Of a DNA stretch of 64,000 nucleotides, positions 54,484-63,695 are shown piece after piece. Below the pieces are notes generated by a model. That model was given only the letters and a program-made list of their open reading frames with translations, was not told where the DNA came from and ran no database searches. The stretch lies in the NCBI GenBank assembly GCA_048498555.1, contig JBEHXT010000003.1:457215-521214 (forward strand), given 5' to 3'. The stretch's first letter is position 1. The number at the start of each line of letters is the position of its first letter. A program made the translations under genes and the position numbers. This DNA is from Danxiaibacter sp048498555 (GTDB lineage Bacteria > Bacteroidota > Bacteroidia > Chitinophagales > Chitinophagaceae).

Positions 54484-54660
54484 GTAATAGTCAAGCATTA
54501 ATTGAAACATTATCGTTTTTTATAGTTCGATTGGCGCCAGGGTAAGAAATAGGATTGATACCCTTTCTAAAGTTCAATATACTCGGCTCCATTATGTCGA
54601 AAAGCATGATAGCTTTAATCAATTTTGCATTGATATTCCATTCAGCTTTCCCTGGTCAAA

Positions 54661-54888
54661 TCATTCAAAAATGATAGGAAAATCAGGGTTATTGTATTTC
54701 TGCAGCTTGTCAACTATTTCTTTCTTTTCTTCATCTGTTACTTTTAAGTTTTCATTTGGGGGTTCCCAGTTTTTCATTGAGTCAACATATGCATAAAAGA
54801 CAGGAGCTGTGGTCAATTCTCCTGCTATTTTTATTGTCCGGTAATCAAATTCAACCAAAATATACGATCATGTTCCTGTAATTTTCAT
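54661..54888 (-). pseudogene. Imm74-like immunity protein gene with an early in-frame stop
   Basis: Starting at ATG 54888 the frame reads MKITGT, then TGA (54870-54868), then SYILVEFDYRTIKIAGEL and on to NWEPPNENLKVTDEEKKEIV and FPIIFE at the normal end. This matches the immunity protein 74 pattern (short domain, GTR-SYILVE start, W-PP turn, final I-FE). A CGA-to-TGA change would restore Arg at codon 7. A TTG start at 54858 could still give 65 residues lacking the first strand. It lies 3 bases after a toxin-like tail. Confidence 0.6.
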
Positions 54889-54891
54889 TTC

Positions 54892-55008
54892 CTATCTTTT
54901 AAATATAATTGTTTCCTTTTTTATTGCAGGATCAATGGTTATAATTTCTGTTATTAGTTTATTTCGCTTCTTAATTGAGTGTGAATTTAGATTTTGCGAC
55001 AGCTTAAC
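54892..55008 (-). pseudogene. C-terminal remnant of a toxin-like gene
   Basis: A 38-codon frame between TGA and TAG reads VKLSQNLNSHSIKKRNKLI then TEIITIDPAIKKETIIFKR and stops 3 bases before the Imm74-like start. The ending IDPAIKKxTxxFKR is like that of C-terminal toxin domains of polymorphic toxins. No start codon fits and the upstream toxin body is missing, so this is a leftover of a toxin-immunity pair. Family assignment is tentative. Confidence 0.45.
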
Positions 55009-55182
55009 TCACGTCAGCAAATAACATTAAGTTACATTTCCTATCTATACGCCAAAATATCGAATACAATTATAATAAAGTAAAGCTTACTGTGTGTACA
55101 ACCGAAATTCTAAACTTTCAAAATAGAATAATCTGTTTAATTTTAAACTCAATCAAAGAAGTTAGAACCTGAAAAGCGCGTT

Positions 55183-56205
55183 ATGAAGAAAATAGGATTT
55201 TTATCATTTGGACATTGGTCTAACCATCCTGCGTACAAAACCCGCACAGCAAGCGACACACTGCTTCAGTCTATTGACCTGGCTGTTGCTGCTGAAGAAA
55301 TTGGATTAGACGGCGCCTATTTTCGGGTACATCATTTTGCTGCTCAGTTAGCATCGCCATTTCCTTTACTCTCAGCTATCGGCGCCAAAACAAGCAAAAT
55401 AGAAATTGGAACAGGCGTAATCGATATGCGTTACGAAAATCCACTCTATATGGTGGAGGATGCCGGAGCTGCCGATTTAATTTCAAGAGGAAGATTGCAG
55501 TTGGGAATCAGCAGAGGTTCACCAGAGCAAGTGATTGATGGTTGGCGATATTTTGGGTATGAACCAGCAGAAGGAGAAAACGACGCCGATATGGGCCGCC
55601 GTAAAGCCTTGGAATTTTTGAATAAACTAAAAGGTGTTGGATTTGCACAGCCCAATCCTTACCCAATGTTTCCGAACCCGCCCGGCCTGCTTCGCTTGGA
55701 ACCACACTCGGAAGGCTTGCGTGAACGTATTTGGTGGGGAGCGGCTTCTAATGCCACGGCTGTTTGGGCAGCAGAAAATGAAATGCACCTACAAAGCTCT
55801 ACATTAAAGTATGATGAAAGCGGCAAGCCTTTTCATATACAGCAAGCTGAACAGATCAGGTTGTACAAAGAAGCATGGAAGAAAGCAGGGCACAAGCGTG
55901 AACCGAGGGTATCTGTAAGCCGGTCCATTTTCGCATTGGTGACCGATCAGGACCGCTATTACTTTGGGCAGGATACTAATCGCGGCGATCAAATCGGAAT
56001 GATCGAACACGATAGACGCGCCATTTTCGGCAGAAGCTATGCCGCAGAACCTGATCAGCTCATAAAAGAATTGGCACAGGACGAAGCGATACAGGAAGCA
56101 GATACAGTTCTGTTGACGATACCTAATACGCTGGGAGTTGATTACAATATACATGTACTGTCTTCAATTTTAGAGCATGTTGCACCCGGGCTGGGTTGGC
56201 GTTAA
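55183..56205 (+). CDS. LLM class flavin-dependent oxidoreductase (luciferase-like)
   Basis: 340 residues, luciferase-like TIM barrel throughout: IGFLSFGHWSNHP, IGLDGAYFRVHHFAAQLASPFPLLSAIG, IEIGTGVIDMRYENPLYMVEDAGAADLISRGRLQLGISRGSPE and C-terminal VDYNIHVLSSILEHVAPGLGWR. These enzymes use FMN and often FMNH2 from a separate reductase to oxidize small molecules. Substrate and partners are not visible; it stands alone. Confidence 0.93.
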   Translation: MKKIGFLSFGHWSNHPAYKTRTASDTLLQSIDLAVAAEEIGLDGAYFRVHHFAAQLASPFPLLSAIGAKTSKIEIGTGVIDMRYENPLYMVEDAGAADLISRGRLQLGISRGSPEQVIDGWRYFGYEPAEGENDADMGRRKALEFLNKLKGVGFAQPNPYPMFPNPPGLLRLEPHSEGLRERIWWGAASNATAVWAAENEMHLQSSTLKYDESGKPFHIQQAEQIRLYKEAWKKAGHKREPRVSVSRSIFALVTDQDRYYFGQDTNRGDQIGMIEHDRRAIFGRSYAAEPDQLIKELAQDEAIQEADTVLLTIPNTLGVDYNIHVLSSILEHVAPGLGWR

Positions 56206-56219
56206 ATTGTATATCCAAC

Positions 56220-56300
56220 ATCGGCGCATAGCCTTCTACGGCATCAGCAGAAGAGCTAACAATTCATCTCCGATTGCATCGGCGATATTAAAATATAAAC
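56220..56300. repeat. Possible diverged copy of the triloop-hairpin repeat
   Basis: CCGAT-TGC-ATCGG (56270-56282) followed by CGATATTAAAATAT resembles block 1 of the repeats at 29.8-33.9 kb. Similarity beyond this core is weak. Confidence 0.35.
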
Positions 56301-56358
56301 TTTTCCAGAAAGTTTTCATTCTCGTTAAACCTTTAAAATAACACTGTCTCTCGTAGCT

Positions 56359-56394
56359 TCTGAACAAAGCCCGTCACTTAAGGCTTTGTTCAGA
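56359..56394 (+). terminator. Inverted repeat after the LLM gene, possible terminator
   Basis: TCTGAACAAAGCC and GGCTTTGTTCAGA form a perfect 13-bp stem with a ten-base loop, 153 bases after the stop; GTAG/CTAC outside extend it. No T-run follows, so termination is not certain. The remainder of 56206-56652 has no gene. Confidence 0.45.
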
Positions 56395-56652
56395 GTACTA
56401 CAAGTTTGCGTTTAACAGATGAAATAAGAGCCGGACATTACTCTCCTTCTATCTTCAAGATTTCTGCGCATTGAATTACAATAACTATCCGCAACATCAC
56501 ATAAATACGTGATTAAGGGAACACATTGGCCACACAATGCCTAACTTCTGTGATTGACAGCAACGATATACCATCAGAACTTTGCATTACGATCCAGCTA
56601 TTCTTTTGAATGGCGAAATTCTCAACATTCTTCACTATTCAAATTAATTCGC

Positions 56653-57225
56653 ATGAAAAACACTCTGAATACGCTGCTGGCGATTTATATTTTTTTGTTG
56701 CTAAATGCCTGTACCAAGACAGGCGTGGATCCTGCCGAAAAAATAGTTAAAGAACAAGACAATGAAAGAATCATAGACACGGCCAGCTATTCACGCTGGT
56801 TATCGGCCAGAGTACCCAATGCCTTGCTTGTAAGGCACTATAAAGTCATTAGTGGAACTCCTCGCACACTTACTGCAGATATTCTAAAAAACGGGAAAGT
56901 TCTTGTGTTTGGTAGAGATGGCGAGCTATTCCAGCCTTATTCATTACCACACAAACATGGTTACGTTATAAAAACGCGCACTTCATTTTACGGAATAATC
57001 AGAACAACCTATTTCAAAGACAACGTTGCGAGCATCACCGTGTACGATTCCTTGCTATCAAAGTATAGCTATTCAACGTTACCATTTGCCTTAACAACGC
57101 AGTATAACATTAACGAATTCCGTTGCATAATTGTACCTCCGGCCTTAAAAGCGGCCGCTATAAGAGCGAAGATCAACTGGGACGATTACGCCGCAGTAAC
57201 GGCTTATTTCAAAATAGCACCGTAA
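56653..57225 (+). CDS. Hypothetical lipoprotein
   Basis: 190 residues from MKNTLNTLLAIY, which opens a lipoprotein signal ending LLLNAC; 33 upstream in-frame codons are not signal-like. The mature part has VRHYKVISGTPRTLTADILKNGKVLVFGRDGELFQPYSLPHK and YGIIRTTYFKDN, a beta-strand-rich domain. No family is recognised. A small secreted Cys-rich protein follows after 69 bases. Confidence 0.75.
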   Translation: MKNTLNTLLAIYIFLLLNACTKTGVDPAEKIVKEQDNERIIDTASYSRWLSARVPNALLVRHYKVISGTPRTLTADILKNGKVLVFGRDGELFQPYSLPHKHGYVIKTRTSFYGIIRTTYFKDNVASITVYDSLLSKYSYSTLPFALTTQYNINEFRCIIVPPALKAAAIRAKINWDDYAAVTAYFKIAP

Positions 57226-57294
57226 CGTGATATTCCAGGCCTTACCCCTGGAGGTTGGAAAAAAATTTCTAATAACATTTAAAAATCAACCGAA

Positions 57295-57723
57295 ATGAAA
57301 AATAAATTACTGAAGAAAGCTTTACAATTCATTCTCTTCGCAGTGATATTTTTTATTCTGATTGCGTCTGTACATGCACAAAAAAGATGTAAAAACGGCA
57401 AATGCCCGCCGGGTTATATCTGTGGGCCTGCCGGATATTGTGTCAGGAATTGCCCTCACTGTTCGCCCTTTCTGATTAAAGCTTCAAACGAAATAGTTTC
57501 TGGCGAAAGTTCACAATCAGCCGTTATCAGATTTCAGCTTGATGAAACGAAAGCTGGCTCACTTAAAACATATGATGTAACCGGGCGGCTGATCAGGACA
57601 CTTGTAGATAAACGTTCTAATCAACGTATCCATCAATTTTTATGGAACGTAAAGGATGAAAACGAAAATGTAGTACCTACTGGGATTTACATTTTGCAAT
57701 TGAGTGCAGGAAATAAGTTGTAA
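57295..57723 (+). CDS. Small secreted Cys-rich protein with a C-terminal FlgD-like/type IX-like domain
   Basis: 142 residues. Signal MKNKLLKKALQFILFAVIFF ... VHAQ, then a compact cysteine-rich segment (RCKNGKCPPGYICGPAGYCVRNCPHC, eight-cysteine range by spacing) and a C-terminal beta-sandwich (about 75-142, RFQLDETKAGSLKTYDVTGRLIRTL, VVPTGIYILQLSAGNK) like FlgD-type or type IX sorting domains. It may be delivered to the surface by the Por system. Function unknown. Confidence 0.8.
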   Translation: MKNKLLKKALQFILFAVIFFILIASVHAQKRCKNGKCPPGYICGPAGYCVRNCPHCSPFLIKASNEIVSGESSQSAVIRFQLDETKAGSLKTYDVTGRLIRTLVDKRSNQRIHQFLWNVKDENENVVPTGIYILQLSAGNKL

Positions 57724-57752
57724 ACAAGAAAATTATACGTCGTCAGCTAACC

Positions 57753-57768
57753 GATTTTTTAAAAAATC
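57753..57768. terminator. Short A/T palindrome between convergent genes
   Basis: GATTTTTTAAAAAATC is perfectly symmetric without a loop and lies between the Cys-rich protein gene and the TonB receptor, which converge. Weak candidate for a two-way terminator. Confidence 0.3.
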
Positions 57769-57802
57769 TATGAAATAAATGCTTCAACAAACATCATAAC
57801 CG

Positions 57803-60187
57803 TTATTTGTTTTTTGGTGGATGGGATAACGCTATTCCTATACTCAACCTGAAATTAATTGGCTCACCTGGTGTATATCGCCAATCATTGGTCGGGGTAT
57901 TAAAATGGCCTAGTACAGCATACCCGGCATTAGTGAGGTTGTATATATTTAAACTGATATTTAATCTGGCACGGCTATAGCTTATAGCGGCATCCAACAA
58001 ATTATAAACGGGTAAATAACTAACAGGATCCCCTGGTTGCCAGTAACCATCTACAGCGCTTCGTTTGCCCATATGCTGACACCCAATTGCAAATGCCATT
58101 CCTTTTAATCTGTGATGAAGCACAATATATTTTAGCCATATGTTAGCATAATGATCAGGAGTGCCTGGCATTCTTAAGCCAACAAGGCCGCCGCTGTCTT
58201 TGGTAATTCTGGCATCCGTGTATGCATAGTTTGCTGCTATAACGATTGAATGCGTAATGTTTCCATTTATATCAAACTCAATCCCCTTGCTTTTTACCTG
58301 TCCTGTTTGTATATAAAAATCAGGATGCGAAGGATTTGTTGATAAGGTATTGTTTTTTGTAATCTGGAAAACGGAAAAATTCACGTTCAATTTTTCATCA
58401 AATAAATATGCCTTCATCCCTGCTTCAACGCCGCCGCTGGTGACAGGTTTTAGGGGTGTATCATTATACACTGGAGCAATCACCGGCATAAAACTTTGAT
58501 CATACATTGCATATATAGAGATGCTTTTGGTAAACAACCAGGTTATTCCCAGGCGAGGCACAACTATATTGTAAATCTTTTTTTTCTGATAATCAGGAAC
58601 AGAAGCTGCAGTGTCATCAAATGTAGCATGCGAAAAATGGCCCGCCAGCGTGAGCACAAATTTTCCCGCAATCTTTAGATGATCCTGCAGATAGATTGTG
58701 GCATTGGTGAATCTTATTTTCTCAGACATAGCATCAGAGAATTGTGTATTGACCAATGAATCGGCAGGTATATAATATTGAGGCCTCGGAATGTACAATC
58801 CATACTTCTTTTGTGCTGAAGTACTTTTCAACTGATCATCTGATCCTGCACTGTAACAATCAATTCCCAGCAAAATGTTGTGTTCTATCCTTGATGTTGT
58901 TTTAAACTTACCATCGAAGAAAACCTGTGCAACTTTAGAAAAATTCCCCCAGTCCTCATGATTAACATACCTATACAAAGTATCATTTGTGACAGGCAGA
59001 AATGCATCTGTTTGCAGCGAATGAAAAATATATGAGCCATCGATATAAGCAAGTTGGGCATTCAACTGCCAATGGTCATTAAAGGCATGTTTGAAGTGGA
59101 CACGAAAGTAGTTATCCCGTGGAGCTAACTTATCTGTACTGGCATCGGCGACAGCAAAATTCGCTGGAAGCGCCAGCATTTTGCCATTGATAGAGGGCAA
59201 ATCATTATTGTTTCCCTTTGTTTCCGCGTTCATCAAATTATATTCAGCCGTAAAAGAAGTCTTTTTATTGAGGTCATACTTCAAGGCGGCGCAGACAAAA
59301 TACCTTGACGCTGTACCAAATTGAAATGATCTGTTTTGATGGTGAAAGCCTGCATTAAAACGATATGAAAATTTTGACGACTTTGAAAAACTGCCACCAA
59401 TGTCTGCTGTGAGCCGCATCATGTTGAAACTGCCGAACCCGACATTTATATTGGTTATGGATTCTTTTTGTGGTTGTTTGGTTACTATATTCACAACACC
59501 TCCGGGTTCAGCCTCGCTCATTATAAAGCCAGCGGGCCCTTTTATGAATTCGATTTTTTCCACCATAGCCGCGTCTTCCTGTTGGTTCCACCAAAAATTA
59601 CCCACGCCGTTGCGAACCACACTATAGGTAGCATTAGTACCACGTATGATGAGCGAATAATCATTTAAACCACCATATGTTTTTTCAATGCCGCTAATAT
59701 TGCGAATTGCTTCAGTCGTAGATAACAAACCCTGATCTGCCATTGTTTGACGAGTAATTACGGCAATGTTTTGCGGCACTTCAATAAGGGGCACATTCAA
59801 CCGCAATGATTCCGACGGCCTTGTTTCTACATATTTGGAAGTATAATTTGCAATAACCGTTATTCTTTGTAGTTCGGCATATGTTTGACTAAGTTGTACA
59901 CTAACAAAAGTTGTTTCACTCTGTTTTAACTGTACACTCATTGAGCTATCAATATATCCCAATAAAGAGAAATGAAGAATGTAATTCCCTGGGCCTAATT
60001 TTTTGATCTCAAAATTTCCTTTGTCATCGGTAACATCTCCTTTCCCCGAATTTTCTATCTGCACGCTTACATAAGCAGCTGGCTTTCCGTCTGCAGTAGA
60101 TACGGCACCCCGAATAATTCCACTATTTTCATTGGAAAAAACATAGAAAGGCAGGATTAGGAGAAAAGGGATTAGAAGAGGTTTCAT
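57803..60187 (-). CDS. TonB-dependent receptor, siderophore type
   Basis: 794 residues with signal peptide ending VFSNEN. Carboxypeptidase-regulatory domain (about 22-110, GIIRGAVSTADGKPAAYVSV), then a plug (about 125-245) with VPQNIAVITRQTMADQGLLSTTEAIRNISGI and GPAGFIMSEAEPGGVVNIVTK, typical of FhuA/FptA/FoxA receptors, and a barrel ending FRLSIGIALSHPPKNK. It should import a ferric siderophore or related chelate. No FecI/FecR regulator or siderophore-use gene is adjacent. Confidence 0.92.
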   Translation of the reverse strand: MKPLLIPFLLILPFYVFSNENSGIIRGAVSTADGKPAAYVSVQIENSGKGDVTDDKGNFEIKKLGPGNYILHFSLLGYIDSSMSVQLKQSETTFVSVQLSQTYAELQRITVIANYTSKYVETRPSESLRLNVPLIEVPQNIAVITRQTMADQGLLSTTEAIRNISGIEKTYGGLNDYSLIIRGTNATYSVVRNGVGNFWWNQQEDAAMVEKIEFIKGPAGFIMSEAEPGGVVNIVTKQPQKESITNINVGFGSFNMMRLTADIGGSFSKSSKFSYRFNAGFHHQNRSFQFGTASRYFVCAALKYDLNKKTSFTAEYNLMNAETKGNNNDLPSINGKMLALPANFAVADASTDKLAPRDNYFRVHFKHAFNDHWQLNAQLAYIDGSYIFHSLQTDAFLPVTNDTLYRYVNHEDWGNFSKVAQVFFDGKFKTTSRIEHNILLGIDCYSAGSDDQLKSTSAQKKYGLYIPRPQYYIPADSLVNTQFSDAMSEKIRFTNATIYLQDHLKIAGKFVLTLAGHFSHATFDDTAASVPDYQKKKIYNIVVPRLGITWLFTKSISIYAMYDQSFMPVIAPVYNDTPLKPVTSGGVEAGMKAYLFDEKLNVNFSVFQITKNNTLSTNPSHPDFYIQTGQVKSKGIEFDINGNITHSIVIAANYAYTDARITKDSGGLVGLRMPGTPDHYANIWLKYIVLHHRLKGMAFAIGCQHMGKRSAVDGYWQPGDPVSYLPVYNLLDAAISYSRARLNISLNIYNLTNAGYAVLGHFNTPTNDWRYTPGEPINFRLSIGIALSHPPKNK

Positions 60188-60543
60188 ACTTGCATTTTAA
60201 ACCGGACATCACACCCATATCCGAAACAGCAACCATGTCTGCTAAATTAAACAATCTTCTTCTTTATTGCCAGCGAAAATCATAACCAAATTCTTTCTGG
60301 TTGTCGGGTAAATTAATTGCAAAAGAGAAAGCATTATATCCGAAAGTTATTTACGGTAGGATCAATTATTCCCTAATCAATAGGCCGGACTAAAAAGCCC
60401 AGCCGACGATTGACTCATTTTTAAAAGTCATTAAATCTTGTCAACATTTATTATAAAACACCTTATATAATGCTGTTGTTATAAAACAATTACAATGCCA
60501 TAATTTATTACATACAACTTTGAAGTTGGAAAACCACCAAATT
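60188..60543. other. Upstream region of the TonB receptor
   Basis: Very A+T-rich, with TTATAAAAC occurring twice (60451-60459 and 60479-60487). No gene, no convincing Fur site and no terminator were found. Confidence 0.35.
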
Positions 60544-60822
60544 TTAATGTTCCCAAAGAAACCTGATTCGCAAAATCTCATTTTCAATTTGTTCGAAATA
60601 AAGCGGAAACAGTTCAGGAGAACCCGGGCTAATAAAAGTATTGAGCTTTGTATAAAACTTGATTTTATAAGGAGCCGAAATTTCTAAACCTAGTTGCTCT
60701 TTAAGAAATAAAGGCTTTATGAGAAACGTATAGGCCTGGTGGTCGGCATCGTAGAAGGAGTCAATAGAGTGGAGATAACAATGATCTCCAATGTCAATAT
60801 CGAACGGATGGTTTTGCAACAC
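60544..60822 (-). CDS. Small hypothetical protein
   Basis: 92 residues from a GTG; no other start is available. Sequence is strand-rich: DIDIGDHCYLHSIDSFYDADHQ, TFLIKPLFLKEQLGLEISAPYKIKFY, FEQIENEILRIRFLWEH. Composition suggests a real protein, but no family is recognised. It lies 114 bases downstream of the LysR gene on the same strand and may be co-transcribed. Confidence 0.5.
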   Translation of the reverse strand: MLQNHPFDIDIGDHCYLHSIDSFYDADHQAYTFLIKPLFLKEQLGLEISAPYKIKFYTKLNTFISPGSPELFPLYFEQIENEILRIRFLWEH

Positions 60823-60936
60823 TCTTTGAATTTACGACAAAAAATCAACGAAACGTAATTTCAGTTTAAGAAGGGGCTCGACGAGAAATCGTATCTCTCG
60901 AGTACCTGGTAGAATTTACATAACAGGGAAAACCCG

Positions 60937-61821
60937 TTAGCGTTTTAAACTTTTTACAGACTCGGTTAACTGCTTTTTAAATTCTCTCACCGCATGCGTT
61001 TCATAAGCATCCTCTAACGAAATGATTTTAGCACTTCTTATCAAACTGTCATCTTTAATCACAACAGAAGTTAAATCAGATCCAACCACGCTTGTCTGAA
61101 CCAAAATGCTATACCATTTTCCTGACCTTACAAGTTCAATGGCTGTTGGTATATCATTCACTTCAATGGCAAATTTGGGATCTAAGCCTTTTGCCGCAAA
61201 CGCTTTATGAACTATATGATTTTTATCGTATCCTTTTGTAGCTATAATCAACGGAAGCTGGCAAATATCTTCCAGCCGGATATTCTTTTTCTTGGCAATA
61301 GCCGCGTTTTTTGCTGTGGCCAAAACCATCGGGGAATCAAATAGTTTTTTATACCTGAAATATGGGGAGGCTTCGGTTTCATGAAAGGCCACAACAAAAT
61401 CTACTTTAGATTGATAGAGTTTTTCATATAAGCTGTGAGATGGTTCATAGATAACTTTAATTTCAATTTTAGCAAACCTCTCTGCGAAACCTATCAGGGT
61501 TTTTAAAAAGAAATCCCGTAACCCATACGCAACACCGATGGTAATTGTACCTAGCTGTAATTTTTTAAAATCGTCAATCATCAGCTTCCCATCTTCTGCT
61601 TTTCTTACACTTTGCTGAGCAAATTCAATAAACAACTTACCTGCTTCTGTTAGTGTTATTTGTCTGCCGAGACGATTAAAAAGAGAAACCTCCAATTCAA
61701 TTTCCAGTTGTTTGATTTGTTGTGACAAGGTACTCTGGCTAATATGCAGGCTTTTGGCTGCTTCCGTAAAACTAAGCAGTTCCTGAGCTTTGAGAAAGTA
61801 TCTGAGCTGTCTGAGTTCCAT
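60937..61821 (-). CDS. LysR family transcriptional regulator
   Basis: 294 residues from MELRQLRYFLKAQE; the frame extends 15 codons upstream without family character. HTH at 1-60 (TEAAKSLHISQSTLSQQIKQLEIELEVSLFNRLGRQITLTEAG), effector domain about 90-290. Divergent from an MFS transporter-GNAT unit across 142 bases that carry a palindromic site. Likely controls that unit; inducer unknown. Confidence 0.93.
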   Translation of the reverse strand: MELRQLRYFLKAQELLSFTEAAKSLHISQSTLSQQIKQLEIELEVSLFNRLGRQITLTEAGKLFIEFAQQSVRKAEDGKLMIDDFKKLQLGTITIGVAYGLRDFFLKTLIGFAERFAKIEIKVIYEPSHSLYEKLYQSKVDFVVAFHETEASPYFRYKKLFDSPMVLATAKNAAIAKKKNIRLEDICQLPLIIATKGYDKNHIVHKAFAAKGLDPKFAIEVNDIPTAIELVRSGKWYSILVQTSVVGSDLTSVVIKDDSLIRSAKIISLEDAYETHAVREFKKQLTESVKSLKR

Positions 61822-61882
61822 ATTGTTTTTTGTAATGAAGTAACCAGGTTGATACAAAGATAACAAATGCAGTTTTCTAACC

Positions 61883-61909
61883 CATCGATAAAACCGATGC
61901 TTATCATCG
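61883..61909. promoter_or_regulatory. Candidate LysR operator in the second divergent promoter
   Basis: CATCG-ATAAAAC-CGATG (61883-61899) is followed by CTTAT and CATCG (61905-61909), so the half-site alternates three times. The central spacer ATAAAAC is the same as in the operator candidate before the other LysR gene (22359-22381). Binding is inferred. Confidence 0.55.
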
Positions 61910-61963
61910 AATAATAATGTTTTGACGATTTGAAAAAGGACTGGAAATTTGCCCCATTAAAAT

Positions 61964-63175
61964 ATGGAAATAGCAAATCGATCGGAAAAAGACGAAAAGT
62001 TGAACTTTCTTAAAATGTTGAATTTGGGCGTTGCGCAAATCATATTGTGGGGTGCTTCCTATTTTCTACTATCGGTCCTATCCAGGCATATAATGGTTGA
62101 GATGGGCTGGACTTACCAGAAGGTTTATGGCTGCCTGTCCCTTGCGCTCATTATCTCAGGTTTATTGCTGCCCAAAGTCGGCAGAATGATACAGCGTACC
62201 AACCGTTATTCCGTGTTGTTGCTTTCAGGATTTGTAATGGCGATAGGCCTGGTTGTGGTTGGCAGTTCAGTTAATTTTCTAATGTTCGCTTTGGGTTGGA
62301 TGGTTATCGGCGTAGCAATGGCAATGGGACTTTACGACGCGCTGTTTGCCGCAATAGGAAAAAAGTATGGTACAAATGCATCAAAGTCTATCGTTTGGAT
62401 AACCTTAATTTCAAGCCTCGCGCCCTCCATTTCATGGCTATTCACCAAGTATATTTTGGATTGTTTTGGATGGAGAAATACATGTTATATATATGCAGTT
62501 ATATTATTGATTACCGTATTCCCCATACACCGGAATGTTTTCACAAATAAAGGCTCGAAAAACATTGACTTGAAAGAAGAATCATTGCGTGGTTCAGCGG
62601 AGATATTTCGCTCCAAACTATACCATCTCCTATCCCTTAATTTCACTCTGGGTTCAATGATTACTACTGCTGTTATAATTCACCTTATCGACATCCTGCT
62701 TAACAGCAAAATAGAAATGTCAACGGTATTAACAATCATTGCTTTTTTAGGGCCAAGCCAGTCCATTGCACGGGTAATAGAATTGATGATTGGCAAGCGG
62801 ACAGCCATTGAAATGTCATTTATTTCTACCGGCTCCATATTTTTTGGAACCTTGCTAATTTTCATGTCCGAAAAAACTGCAATACCCGGTGTTATATTAT
62901 TTGGGATAGGAAACGGGATGCGCTCCGTTTTAAGAGGCACATTACCGTTATCGGTTTTTGGTAAGGATTGTTATGCACTCATTATGGGACGGCTGGGAAG
63001 GATGCCATTGGTAGCTCAGGCACTAGCACCCTTTCTTGGCGGGCTTCTCATTCAACAATTTGGCATGACATCTTTTTTTGGTGTCGTCGGAGCCCTCGCT
63101 ATCGTGAATATTTTCCTAGTCGTCCTGATCAAACAAACTATTGGTCAGTATCAAATAATATCAATCAATAAATAG
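61964..63175 (+). CDS. MFS family transporter
   Basis: 403 residues with about twelve helices (ILWGASYFLLSVLSRHIM, LLPKVGRMIQRTNRYSVLLLSGFVMAIGLVVVG, ILFGIGNGMRSVLRGTLPLSVFG). The long central loop carries charges (NKGSKNIDLKEESLRG). Substrate unknown; the genes beside it (LysR, GNAT) suggest a resistance or export role. The GNAT start lies one base after its stop. Confidence 0.9.
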   Translation: MEIANRSEKDEKLNFLKMLNLGVAQIILWGASYFLLSVLSRHIMVEMGWTYQKVYGCLSLALIISGLLLPKVGRMIQRTNRYSVLLLSGFVMAIGLVVVGSSVNFLMFALGWMVIGVAMAMGLYDALFAAIGKKYGTNASKSIVWITLISSLAPSISWLFTKYILDCFGWRNTCYIYAVILLITVFPIHRNVFTNKGSKNIDLKEESLRGSAEIFRSKLYHLLSLNFTLGSMITTAVIIHLIDILLNSKIEMSTVLTIIAFLGPSQSIARVIELMIGKRTAIEMSFISTGSIFFGTLLIFMSEKTAIPGVILFGIGNGMRSVLRGTLPLSVFGKDCYALIMGRLGRMPLVAQALAPFLGGLLIQQFGMTSFFGVVGALAIVNIFLVVLIKQTIGQYQIISINK

Positions 63176-63176
63176 T

Positions 63177-63695
63177 ATGGAATACGCTTTTAGACAAGCC
63201 GTAGCTCAGGATACGCCCCTGATTTGGGAAATTTTAGAAAAAGCCATTCAAAGGAGAAAAGAAGATGGCAGTACTCAATGGCAGGATGGTTACCCCAACC
63301 CTTCAGTTGTTAAAAATGATATTGATAAAGGCGTTGGTTATGTAATAACGGATGGGGACACCGTAATTGGCTACTGTGCTATTTTGATCAATGATGAACC
63401 GGAGTATGCAAATATTAAAGGAAAATGGTTAACTGTAGGTGACTTTGTGGTTTACCATAGGGTTGCAGTTTCTGAAAGTTACCTGGGCAAAGGAGTAGCG
63501 CAAAGGATGTTATATCATATCGAAAATTTTGCTTTGAAAAACCGAATTCACAGCGTAAAGGCCGACACCAATTTTGACAATGTGGGAATGCTCCGGATTT
63601 TTGAAAAGCTGGGATATACGTATTGTGGTGAAGTTACTTTTAGAGGAACTCCAAGAAAAGCCTTCGAAAAAGTTTTAACAGGCAAAATGGAATAG
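63177..63695 (+). CDS. GNAT family N-acetyltransferase
   Basis: 172 residues. Acetyl-CoA site YHRVAVSESYLGKGVAQRMLYHIENFA (about 98-124) and NVGMLRIFEKLGYTYCGEV near the end are clear. It starts 1 base after the MFS transporter stop, so the two are translationally coupled. Acceptor unknown; detoxification is a plausible role. Confidence 0.92.
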   Translation: MEYAFRQAVAQDTPLIWEILEKAIQRRKEDGSTQWQDGYPNPSVVKNDIDKGVGYVITDGDTVIGYCAILINDEPEYANIKGKWLTVGDFVVYHRVAVSESYLGKGVAQRMLYHIENFALKNRIHSVKADTNFDNVGMLRIFEKLGYTYCGEVTFRGTPRKAFEKVLTGKME

